Shown piece after piece: positions 56,096-64,000 of a DNA stretch of 64,000 nucleotides. The DNA comes from Zopfochytrium polystomum (lineage: Eukaryota > Chytridiomycota > Chytridiomycetes > Chytridiales > Chytridiaceae). The notes below the pieces were generated by a model, which worked only from the letters and a program-made list of their open reading frames with translations, was not told the origin of the DNA and made no database searches. The DNA is taken from assembly GCA_025765615.1 (NCBI GenBank), contig JAIVFJ010000026.1:310001-374000 (forward strand), in the 5' to 3' direction. The stretch's first letter is position 1; each line of letters begins with the position of its first letter. The position numbers and the translations under genes are program-made.

Positions 56096-56607
56096 TTTGG
56101 ACAAACGCTTCACTGCTGTTCGTCCTTGTGGAAGGCATCGATCCGTTCAGAACGATTTACAACTTCGGTGATCTTTTTCAGGAGAGCACCTTGGGAAACA
56201 AGTGAGCTGTGGCGGAAGCGATTGGTGCTGGCATAGCATGCAATTGTCGCAATGGTGTCAATATGGGACCTGACTGCGTTGAAAACCTGGAGAGCAAAGC
56301 GGTGTAGAGGGAGCCAACATCTCGCTCTTTCGACGGAGTGAATGTGGAAGAGCTTGCTGTTTGGGAACCAACAGAGCAGTCCGGGCAGCGCCAAAGCGGC
56401 AGGGGATGAAGCAAGCGAGGTGGAGGATTTTGCGCAGAGTAAGTAGCGTGTGTGGGTTCTTTCCCGTGATCGTGCTGCTTTTATTTATGGTCAAGGAACC
56501 GCCAAAACCATGCATAATGGGTTAGCACAACTTGGGTGGACTGCCGGCGGTTTCTCAAATTTCAAAACCAGCCTCAAGCAAGGCCGGTGAGATGGGAAGT
56601 AGGAGGG

Positions 56608-57165
56608 TCACGGCCCATCCCAACACATTACTTTCAAAGCAGCCTTTGTCGACGTCGGACGGCCGCTCTGTTCTTGATCGTGCGGGGTGGGAGGGTTGTG
56701 CCGCTTTCCTTTTTCGAATCGACGCCACTGGTACATCCCAGCCTCGACAACCGCAGCTTCCTTGAGTAGGGAGGCGAAAATTCCTTGACCCTCCCAACCC
56801 GCGGAGTAGCGTGATTTCGAATTGGCAATTATTAATATTTCATTATTATTCTTCCACATTAAATTGGTTCGCACACCTGCTGCTGATTCAGCTCTTCGTC
56901 GACCCATAATCCTCCTAATTGTTCGGGCGCTCCCGCTCTCGTTGCGGTGAGGCAGCTTGAAAACACTGGCAGCCAAAAGCCGCTCCAGGACGCGTCCTCC
57001 ATAGAAAGAGTCGCAAGTGGTCTTCCGCATGCGGTTCAGCCTTTCCCGCTCCCGCTCCCGCTCCCCCGCCGCCTGTACACCGCTGAATAGTAGACTCGCG
57101 ATGCGCAAGCCCGAAAGAACTGGTGGGAAATTTTGGAATTTACCACTATCGGTGCCAGTCGCCAT
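56608..57165 (-). CDS. Possible hypothetical protein (basic)
   Basis: An open frame of 185 codons with a true ATG at 57165, beginning MATGTDSGKFQNFPPVLSGL and basic throughout (RERERERLNRMRK; ARTIRRIMGRRRAES). A GTGCGA donor after ESAAGV (about 56872) would shorten the first exon. No family is recognised and the frame overlaps plus-strand shadows, so it may be chance. Confidence 0.22.
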   Translation of the reverse strand: MATGTDSGKFQNFPPVLSGLRIASLLFSGVQAAGERERERERLNRMRKTTCDSFYGGRVLERLLAASVFKLPHRNESGSARTIRRIMGRRRAESAAGVRTNLMWKNNNEILIIANSKSRYSAGWEGQGIFASLLKEAAVVEAGMYQWRRFEKGKRHNPPTPHDQEQSGRPTSTKAALKVMCWDGP

Positions 57166-57878
57166 TTGACCCCCTCAATAGCGTCTTAAGGTTGAGGACC
57201 TGCTCCTTCTTCTTTGCATCGGCCTTCATTCCAACCTTTTACTTAATTTCTTCGCAAAATAGAGGCTAGATGGTTACGCGAGGATCACGACCGAGTCCCC
57301 AACACGACGGGTATTATCCATTGCTTTCCCCTTATCGCTCTCGTACAGGCTCCACGTGTGGTCGCTCATAAGGAGCGAAATGGTCGTACCGGTGGCTGTC
57401 AGATCAAACTGCAGCAACTTCGTTGTGCGAACGAACTCGCTGCGGGCCGGAAAGCTTCCCGCTGTGCAGGAGGAGCGCGTTGGGCGTATTAGTTATTCTG
57501 GCAATCTCAAGGTCTCTCCCAGTCCTCCCGGCCAAAAGAACTTTCCCCCAGTCAGTTGACAGAACAGCTTCGTGAGCAGCCAAGACGACGCATTAGGCTG
57601 CCAAGACGTGTGGTGGAGCTGCTCATGAAGCAACCACGTCTTTTGGCAGCGAATGCACTGCTGGCTTTTGCTCTCGTTTCGACGTTACAGGGTCGGGGTC
57701 CCAGCAGCCGGCGAGTATGGTCCGGCTCGAAGACACAGGTCTGGTCCTCAGCGGCTGTTTTGTCGGTGTTCGGTGCCGGCCTGCCGTCACAGCAAGCAAG
57801 TTATGCGTGACAGACAACAGACAGAGAAGCAGGGCTAACAAACAAACAGTCAAAAACAGCTGCCACAAATTTGGAGAC

Positions 57879-57938
57879 AGAGAGAGAGAGAGAGAGAGAG
57901 AGCGAGAGCGAGAGAGCGAGAGCGAGAGAGAGAGAGAA
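57879..57938. repeat. (GA)n microsatellite, imperfect
   Basis: Purine run interrupted by GC, about 220-280 bp upstream of the GST-hemerythrin start codon, followed by A-rich AAATAAATAAAT units to about 58015. Confidence 0.9.
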
Positions 57939-58160
57939 AGACAACAAAAACATCCAAAAAGAAAATAAATAAATAAATAAAACAAAAAGAAAAATAAAAG
58001 AAAAATAAAAGAAAAAAGCTCCCATTCCAACAATCAATTGCACGGTTTGCCACCTACCTCCACCCTCCTCCTCCTGCATGCGCTTCTCACCTTCCCTCCG
58101 CGTGCAATAATAGATCCGTCTCTGGAGGACGCGCGCATCAAGGATACTCTAGGAACACCC

Positions 58161-59627
58161 ATGGCCGCCCCCGCCACTGCCGATGCTGCCACAGACCGGC
58201 TCGCTGAAGCCGTTGCAAAGGACCTTTCACTGGCCGCAAGCGGACCGGAACTGTACTCCCGCGGATTCTGCCCCTTCACCCAGATGGTCCGCGTCGCATT
58301 CAATGCAAAGTACGGCGCAGACTACACCTTCACACGCTGGGGGCCGTCGGACCCCAACCCGGATTGGTTCTCAGCCGCCTCGCCGGAAAGCACCGTCCCG
58401 GTCCTCAAGAAGCCCGACGCCTCCTTCCTGTCGTCGTCTGCCGAGATGATCAAGTGGATCGACGAGACCTACCCAGCCCCGTTCTCGCTCTACAAGGCGG
58501 ACGGTGTCAAGGATGAGGACATTAAGGAGTGGGAGTCTGTCGCCCGGACCCAGCTGGTGCCCTCCTTCCTCAAGGTCCTGATGGCCGCCAACCCCGCCAT
58601 TCAGCAGGAATTCCGCCCAAAGCTGAAAGCCGCCATCGCCAAGCTCGACGCCCACCTCGCCACGCACGACGATCCGTACTTTTTCGCGGGCCTCGACAGG
58701 CTCACGATCGTCGACGTTGTCGTTGCGCCCATCCTCCACCGCCTGCCTCTCATCAAGTACTTCCGCGGTGCCGACTTTTCCACTCCACGCGTCGCAAAGT
58801 ACACCGCCGCCCTCGAAGCCCACCCGGCGTTCGGCCCCATCGCGTGGCCGCTCGCCCAGATTCGCAAGGCCCTCATCACCACCTTGCCCAAAATGAAGCC
58901 TATGTCCGCCGGCCGCCTCCAGCACCAGGCCATCCTGCGTCAGTTCGACAAGATCATTTCGCTTTCCGAGATCCTCGCAGGCGCAGCCGCAACGCCCTCG
59001 GCCGCGGAGAGCATCGCGATCGCAAAGGAAGTGTCGCGGCGCGTGGACACGCTGATCCTGTTCATCACCGAGCACGCCGCCTTTGAGGAGGAGGTCGTGT
59101 ACCCCGTGTTTGAGGAGATGAACCCCGGATCCACCAAGCGCGCTCACGACGAGCACACCCACGAGATGGCCATCCTGGACGCGTTCAAGGCCGAGTACGC
59201 CAGCGCCGTGCAGGCCGTCCTGGCGGCTCAGGAGGACGATGACGCCACGCTGGCCGTCGCAAGGGCAAAGTACGGCGGAGACACGCTGGAGCGATTCAAG
59301 GCGTGGCGCGCGTCGATGAACGAGCACATGCTCGGCGAGGAGACGCATTTGTTCCCCATGACGGCCGCGCTGAACGAGCGCGAGATTGGAGTCTTCCGGA
59401 AAATCTACTACCACTGCTGCCACGTCCGCGAGGTGCTCCTGCCGTTCGTCATGGAATTCCTGACGGGCCCAGAGCGCATGCAGTATATGCACAACATATC
59501 GGCAGCGGTGCTCAAGGAGGACCCGCCTCAATGGAAGCTGTGCGGGAGGATTCTGCGCGACTCGCTTCCGAAGGAGGACTGGGAGGACCTTTTGGAGCGG
59601 CTGCCTTCTCTCGTTGAAAGCTTTTGA
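58161..59627 (+). CDS. Fusion of glutathione-transferase-like and hemerythrin (HHE) domains
   Basis: Intronless 488-residue protein from the first ATG, 58161 (the frame is open upstream without an ATG). The N-terminal half is a thioredoxin-fold GST: the redox motif FCPFTQMVRVAF (C-P-x-x, as in omega-class, DHAR and CLIC-like GSTs), ESTVPVLKK with the cis-Pro, SSAEMIKWIDE with the glutathione-binding E-S-like turn, then an all-helical C-domain (FFAGLDRLTIVDVVVAPIL). The C-terminal half is a hemerythrin/HHE four-helix bundle with candidate di-iron ligands in TEHAAFEEE, HDEHTHE and NEHMLGEE. A conserved-looking tail follows (PPQWKLCGRILRDSLP). HHE proteins bind O2 or sense iron, oxygen or NO; GSTs of this class reduce disulfides or dehydroascorbate. 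A redox- or iron-linked thiol transferase is inferred. No targeting signal is evident. Confidence 0.9.
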   Translation: MAAPATADAATDRLAEAVAKDLSLAASGPELYSRGFCPFTQMVRVAFNAKYGADYTFTRWGPSDPNPDWFSAASPESTVPVLKKPDASFLSSSAEMIKWIDETYPAPFSLYKADGVKDEDIKEWESVARTQLVPSFLKVLMAANPAIQQEFRPKLKAAIAKLDAHLATHDDPYFFAGLDRLTIVDVVVAPILHRLPLIKYFRGADFSTPRVAKYTAALEAHPAFGPIAWPLAQIRKALITTLPKMKPMSAGRLQHQAILRQFDKIISLSEILAGAAATPSAAESIAIAKEVSRRVDTLILFITEHAAFEEEVVYPVFEEMNPGSTKRAHDEHTHEMAILDAFKAEYASAVQAVLAAQEDDDATLAVARAKYGGDTLERFKAWRASMNEHMLGEETHLFPMTAALNEREIGVFRKIYYHCCHVREVLLPFVMEFLTGPERMQYMHNISAAVLKEDPPQWKLCGRILRDSLPKEDWEDLLERLPSLVESF

Positions 59628-59769
59628 AGGAATAAGGTCCTTCGCGCGAGAGAGACTGTCATGCTGTGGACCAAATGGGAATCTATTCTGTACTGATTGA
59701 ACAATACAAACGAATGCATCATCACTTTTTCACCGGACGCTTTCTCTGCCTTTGAGTACCTCCCTCAAA

Positions 59770-60974
59770 TCACTTTCTGTACAACAGATCGTAGTGCCCA
59801 GGCCTGTAGAGCAACTCAATGACCTTCTCTTTTGCGCCGGCCGCAGCCTCTCCTTCGAAGGGCTCGAACGGCGAAAAGTCGTGGACGTTCATGTTGGTAC
59901 CTGCCGAGAGATCCAAGTTGTCCACCAGAACGTTGACGCCAAACGCGTTGACCATGGCTACGATGTGGATGTGATCTGCCTCAATGTTCACTGATTTCGG
60001 AGTGGAAGAAAAAGAAAGGGGGCGGTACGTCAGTTGGGGAAGCGTGTGCGCCAGCAACAGTAGTGGTCAATTCTCAACTAGGTTCAACTTCCGCGCCGAT
60101 GAAGTCGTTGAGCGTTGGATACTTGTCGAGGATGAAGGCAGAATACAGGTCCTCGTTCTGTTTTCGTGATGGTAAACGAGGCCAGTTTTTGGGACCATCA
60201 CAGGTGGGTGAATCAAGGGCTACCCGCCAACATCGAACACATACCAGCTTTAAAGTCGCGGCAGTCACTAACCGGAGGTAGCAGACGATCGTATCGCTAA
60301 TGTACTATTGATTAAGAAATCGACATCCGGGTGAGCAGCTGGAACTCTTGGATGCATTCACTGCCACGCAATCCAAGCCACCACCCCAGACAACGCCCAC
60401 AGATCGCCTCCGCCACAGCCCCGCTTACCTCGATCTGAAACTTTTCCAGCAGCGCATCGACGCTCTCAGCCTTGAGCGCCTCGTCGAACGGCTCGAAAAA
60501 GTCCTCCGTCACGATCGGGTCGTACCCGGCACTCTTCAGCGCCTGCCGCGACTCCTCGACGCGGCGCAGCACGGCGGTCCTCCACTGCGACGACGACGGG
60601 GCAGCGCGCAGCCGGTCCGTGACGACGAGCTCGCACAGGCGGAACCCGAACGCGCGGAAGAAGCAGTTTCCGTCCTTGCGGACCGCGCGCAGCGTGCCGT
60701 CCGGGTGGTCGGCGGTCAGCGACGCGATCTTTGCGAGGAAGAGCGGGCTGTCGGCGGCGGCGTACTCGGCAGCGAGCAGCGCGTAGGGGAGCGGCGCCGA
60801 GACGAGCGGGTGCGACGCGAGGAGGGTTTCTTTGAGGGAGCGCTCGTAGGCGAGGATCGCTTCGTCCGAGGGGCGGTCGTCGACGCTGTCCGCGGTCGCG
60901 CCGGCGGCGGGCGGGCCGGCGGTCGGTTGGGCCGCTGCCGTGGTGGTGGCGTCCGTGGTTGTGGTGTCCTTCAT
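59770..60974 (-). CDS. Otubain-type OTU deubiquitinase (peptidase C65)
   Basis: Cysteine protease that removes ubiquitin from lysine-linked chains (OTUB1/2 family). ATG at 60974. Exons 60429-60974, 60245-60304, 60079-60157 and 59770-59990 join in frame to 301 residues. The N-terminus is Thr/Ala-rich and disordered. The catalytic block RKDGNCFFRAFGF contains the Asp and nucleophilic Cys. SDTIVCYLRLVTAATLK, NDFIGAEVEPM (across the third intron) and ADHIHIVAMVNAFGVNV follow the family order. The catalytic His is in RPGHYDLLY just before the stop. All three triad residues are in place, so it should be active. The first exon is GC-rich, unlike the neighbouring NTPase gene. It is divergently transcribed from that gene, with 57 bp between start codons. 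Confidence 0.93.
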
Positions 60975-61031
60975 GCGGTGCAGAAAGGAAAACTGATAGA
61001 ATATTTAATTGATTGAACAGAAAGAGAGATA
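60975..61031. promoter_or_regulatory. Very short divergent intergenic region (57 bp)
   Basis: Separates the start codons of otubain (minus) and the NTPase-nuclease gene (plus). AT-rich, with a TATTTAATT string at about 60998. It is too short for two full 5' UTRs plus promoters, so transcripts must overlap or promoter elements lie inside one of the genes. Confidence 0.6.
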
Positions 61032-64000
61032 ATGTCACAGCGGACCGCCCTTCATGTGTCGACGCCCGCAGCAACATGGGTCGAGCTTCCGCCCGAGCTC
61101 GCCAGTTTCCACGCATACTGCCTTCATTCGTCCAAGCAACCAGAGCACCACGATCTGCTGATGCAGATCAGCGCCGAAGTCGCAGATCCTTCCGACCGGT
61201 TCAGCGCCTTCCACGAGACCCGCTTGGCTTGGGCGAAGGAAAACCTGCCGCTGCTGTTGGCCAAGATCGACATTGGTGACGACCGCCTCGAGCGGATGAA
61301 CGGTCCTGCAACGAGTTTGTTCTTGGAGTGCAGAGATCTCCTTGAACGCAGCTCAGATTCGGAAGACAAAGGCAAGATAACTGATGCAGTGTCGCTCCTC
61401 GTGCGGGCTCGCTTGACCAGTTCCCCCATCCGGCCTTCAATCGAATCATCCAAGGAAATGCGTCCCCCGGCACATTTAATGAATTTACTTGAGTTTCTAA
61501 GTGTGACAGATTCCAATTTCTCCAAGGACTCAATAGCTGCGCACGAGCAGGCACAGAGGAAGTGGATCTCTGAAGAATTCATTCCATGGTTGGCCAACGA
61601 CAGTGAAACACAGCAGCAGCTGAAAGATCTTCACAAGCAGGACAAATCATTCACATCTCTGATCTTCACGATATATGGGGCTAAAACTCCACACTCTCAC
61701 TCGCACTTCGAAAAGGTGGTGGAGTACACCTACCGTATCAGCTTCCCAAAGCCACAACCGCCCCCTGCTCTTCATGATGACAAGAAACTATCAACTGCAT
61801 TTCACCAAGACTTCTTGGATCCGCACGGTTATATACCTCGACTGAGAAAAGACTTGGACAACGCTGCTAAGCTGTGGCGTTCCAAAAAATACTACTACCC
61901 AGGTGTGACTTTGGTGCAAACTTCTGGTTCTGGAAAATCCCGAGCTGTGGCACAGCTGGCATCTCGAATATCCAAGGACAAAGATGGACTCCGGGTTGTT
62001 TACTGCAGCCTCATGAAGCCCGACTCAACTGGCTACCCCAAGCGATCAAAAATTGCTGACAAGCTCGTCTCTTGTCTCGACGAAAAAGTATTCAAGTGCT
62101 ATTTTGCTGCATGTTTTGAAAAGGTGATGGGGGACCAGCTCAGCGAACCCCGTGAGATCCTTGAACTCCAGACCAACGATTCAACCCAGGAGGCTTTCTG
62201 GAATGACGTTGAGAAAAGGATGGAAATGCTTAAACCACTCAAAGACGACGACCTGAAGCAGCGGCCGTTATTTGTTCAGAGCACCCGCAACAATCTCGAA
62301 GTTGTGTTTGTTTTTGACGAGGCACGGTCCCTTCTCGAAATGCCACACAATCGATCTGATGGGAAAAGCCCGTTTTACTATATGCGACGGGCAGCACAAA
62401 GTTTTGCAGATAATAGCCGGGCATTTATAATCTCTATGGACACCACATCAAGAATGTCCGACCTTGCACCAGTGAATCGCTTTGATCCAACTGAAAGACT
62501 TGCAGTTCCTGGAGAAGACCAAAAGAAGAACTTCAGACCGCTGTTTTTATTTGGCAGTGTGGATGTTGGGTTATTCAGTTCGTATGGCTTGAAAGACACT
62601 GATGCATTTTCCCCAAGAAAATATCTGTCTCATGGCCGTATTCTATGGAGAGCTTTAATTGATGCAAGTTTCACTGTGGAGAAAGTCCGTGAACTTGCAG
62701 TGTCAAAACTTGCTGGAGGAGGACGAGCTAGCTATGATTCAACTCCAAAAATCACAGCAACAATGGCAGCAAGCTTCATTCGAGCACGTGTGCCCTACCT
62801 TGTCTATCAGTCAGAACTTGCCTCTGAGCTTGTGGCGTCAAACATGTGGTGGTGTTTGTCCATTTCTGAGGAGCGTGACCACATGGTTGCAGGAATGCCA
62901 TCAGAGCCAATACTCTCAGATGCTGCTGCGCTGTGGATGCACAATGCAGAAAACCGTGCTGAGATTTTAAAGTTATTTGCCTATTTATCCTCAAGATCAG
63001 CAATTGATGTTGGTCACGGTGGTGAGATTGTTGCACAACTCCTGCTCATTTTTGGGCGTGATGCGGCAGTGTGGAAGGGATGCGAAAATTTTGGTGAGGT
63101 TAGTATGATCGCACTTTCTTTTTTTGTTTCTTTCTACACACTGACTTGCTTAAAGGAAACAAAGTCAATCCTGGAGAAGGATCGAAATCCTCAAGTGATT
63201 TGCCCACATATTGCATATTTTGGCCTCATTGGCCTTGATGAATTTCTTCAGTCCACCTTGCAAGAGAGTGATGTGAGTATCATTCGTGAAGAAAGCAACA
63301 AGAGGAGCAACTTCATGCACCTTCCGGATCCTATGGCAGTTGGAAAGGTGTCATTCACCCACTTTGTGCGGCTTTTCGACATTATTAGGAATATGACTGA
63401 GTTGGCTTTGCTATTTGCCCGAGGAGCTGCAGTTTGGTGCAGAGTTGGCACAGAAGGGGTGGATTTGATCATTCCTGTTTTGATGCCCAATCGCAATAAC
63501 GAGTATGTTGTTCATGCCGACAACATGACGTACATTCTTGTGCAAGTCAAGAATTATGCGGACCGTGGCAAGGACAAGGATTTTCCTCGCTCTGCCACAA
63601 CTAAGAACTCTGCCCTCGCCTGTGATCTGGACACAGTCCCTCGCCATCAGTATTTGTCCCTATTCTTGAGTTTTGGCGGCAAGACAGCGGAGATGGACAT
63701 TCTGGAGCCGCATTATGAGCTTCCAGACTTGATGGAGAAGTTGCCGCCATCACCTACCATATCCAGCTATGTTGTTCCCAAGGATGGCCCCTATTCAGAT
63801 ACATACAGTATTCTGTGCGAACAGCTTTGCAAGGAAATTGCTGAGGAGCAGCGTCGCAAGGCCAAGGAAGCCGCATTGAAGCGTGCAGGCAAGAGAAAGC
63901 GAGACGCTGATGTTGGTGCTGACAATGCCCAAGTGTCCAACTGCATTTCACTCACTGAGGCGGTGCGACGCTTTCGCCAGTTGTCAGTTGCGGTGTTGGG
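61032..64000 (+). CDS. P-loop NTPase fused to PD-(D/E)XK nuclease-like domain, Crinkler-like (3' end outside window)
   Basis: From ATG 61032 one frame runs without a stop to the window end (989 codons read through). Residues 1-290 are helical with no recognised domain. A Walker A motif QTSGSGKSRAV (GSGKS at 299-303) and a Walker B-like VFVFDEARSLLE (D429, E430) define a P-loop NTPase; IISMDTTSRMSD follows, as in the expanded fungal VQSSGTGKSR-type family linked to Crinkler (CRN) proteins. A helical region comes next, then at 63.45-63.57 kb GVDLIIPVLMP ... YILVQVKNYAD, fitting a PD-(D/E)XK nuclease core (D, then Q-V-K). A likely intron at 63099-63155 (GT-AG, 57 nt) is itself open in frame. The visible end is basic with an NLS-like GKRKRD. 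No signal peptide. CRN NTPase-nucleases are known or suspected nuclear effectors; function here is unproven. Confidence 0.75.
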   Translation, partial: MSQRTALHVSTPAATWVELPPELASFHAYCLHSSKQPEHHDLLMQISAEVADPSDRFSAFHETRLAWAKENLPLLLAKIDIGDDRLERMNGPATSLFLECRDLLERSSDSEDKGKITDAVSLLVRARLTSSPIRPSIESSKEMRPPAHLMNLLEFLSVTDSNFSKDSIAAHEQAQRKWISEEFIPWLANDSETQQQLKDLHKQDKSFTSLIFTIYGAKTPHSHSHFEKVVEYTYRISFPKPQPPPALHDDKKLSTAFHQDFLDPHGYIPRLRKDLDNAAKLWRSKKYYYPGVTLVQTSGSGKSRAVAQLASRISKDKDGLRVVYCSLMKPDSTGYPKRSKIADKLVSCLDEKVFKCYFAACFEKVMGDQLSEPREILELQTNDSTQEAFWNDVEKRMEMLKPLKDDDLKQRPLFVQSTRNNLEVVFVFDEARSLLEMPHNRSDGKSPFYYMRRAAQSFADNSRAFIISMDTTSRMSDLAPVNRFDPTERLAVPGEDQKKNFRPLFLFGSVDVGLFSSYGLKDTDAFSPRKYLSHGRILWRALIDASFTVEKVRELAVSKLAGGGRASYDSTPKITATMAASFIRARVPYLVYQSELASELVASNMWWCLSISEERDHMVAGMPSEPILSDAAALWMHNAENRAEILKLFAYLSSRSAIDVGHGGEIVAQLLLIFGRDAAVWKGCENFGEVSMIALSFFVSFYTLTCLKETKSILEKDRNPQVICPHIAYFGLIGLDEFLQSTLQESDVSIIREESNKRSNFMHLPDPMAVGKVSFTHFVRLFDIIRNMTELALLFARGAAVWCRVGTEGVDLIIPVLMPNRNNEYVVHADNMTYILVQVKNYADRGKDKDFPRSATTKNSALACDLDTVPRHQYLSLFLSFGGKTAEMDILEPHYELPDLMEKLPPSPTISSYVVPKDGPYSDTYSILCEQLCKEIAEEQRRKAKEAALKRAGKRKRDADVGADNAQVSNCISLTEAVRRFRQLSVAVL

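Larger units (their letters stand above)
56096..58160. other. Long intergenic region with low-confidence ORFs
   Basis: About 2 kb between the decayed copy and the hemerythrin gene. Beyond 56095 the match to the intact NTPase gene stops abruptly, so this may be the breakpoint of the duplication. One minus-strand frame is listed separately. A plus-strand frame at 57556-57810 (KQPRLLAANALLAFALVSTL) has a hydrophobic N-terminus but no other support. Confidence 0.5.

Noticed and set aside
58371..59531. 386-codon minus-strand frame inside the GST-hemerythrin gene
   Set aside because: Antisense shadow of a GC-rich coding exon; the plus strand has clear GST and HHE motifs.
48536..60974. F-box protein, Doa10 and otubain as a functional ubiquitin gene cluster
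   Set aside because: They are separated by unrelated genes and lie on both strands; co-occurrence in one 64-kb window is not evidence of linkage in function.
60348..61016. 222-codon plus-strand frame opposite otubain
   Set aside because: Arg/Gly-rich shadow of the GC-rich first otubain exon, which carries the catalytic DGNC motif on the other strand.

Overview
The window reads as nuclear DNA of a flagellated fungus, most likely a chytrid. Genes are carried on both strands and cut by many short GT-AG introns (mostly 44-125 nt). The gene set is fungal: an SPX-VTC polyphosphate polymerase, the ERMES porin Mdm10, mitochondrial Nam9/uS4m, GH55 glucanases and Doa10. A homologue of the centriole protein rotatin is also present, which fits a fungus that still builds a zoospore flagellum. 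Phylum is an inference from gene content; no rRNA or other marker is present.

Layout. 0-2 kb: 5' part of a VTC4-like gene on the minus strand, running off the left edge. 3.4-7.6 kb: a SPO22/ZIP4/TEX11-like meiotic TPR protein. 9.5-16.5 kb: complete BRR2 (spliceosomal RNA helicase), with introns inside both Walker A motifs. 17.7-20.3 kb: an F-box protein with an apparent frameshift. 20.4-22.2 kb: an unknown secreted protein with a basic tail. 22.8-29.1 kb: rotatin. 30.2-31.8 kb: a secreted, probably GPI-anchored, kelch-like protein. 32.0-33.4 kb: mitochondrial ribosomal protein uS4m. 33.5-34.0 kb: a decayed GH55 fragment. 34.3-35.6 kb: Mdm10. 36.0-40.5 kb: two full GH55 glucanase paralogues, head to head. 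41.4-42.8 kb: a divergent protein kinase. 43.8-45.8 kb: a flavocytochrome b2-type L-lactate dehydrogenase. 46.3-47.8 kb: a mucin-like single-pass membrane protein. 48.5-53.6 kb: Doa10/MARCH6 E3 ligase. 55.0-56.1 kb: a decayed copy of the last gene of the window. 58.2-59.6 kb: a glutathione-transferase-like plus hemerythrin fusion. 59.8-61.0 kb: otubain deubiquitinase. 61.0-64.0 kb and beyond: a large P-loop NTPase joined to a PD-(D/E)XK nuclease-like domain, resembling Crinkler (CRN)-type effectors.

Most genes are unrelated housekeeping or lineage genes without operon-like logic. Two parts look dynamic: the GH55 cluster (three copies, one dead) and the right end, where the NTPase-nuclease gene starts 57 bp from otubain and has an inverted, intron-containing dead copy about 5 kb away. 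Exon boundaries were worked out by eye from splice signals and from continuity with known protein families. Where frames do not join cleanly (about 18.3, 20.9, 23.2, 28.9 and 32.2 kb) this is said. Several long stretches (2.1-3.4, 7.6-9.5, 29.1-30.2, 56.1-58.2 kb) hold nothing that could be assigned.
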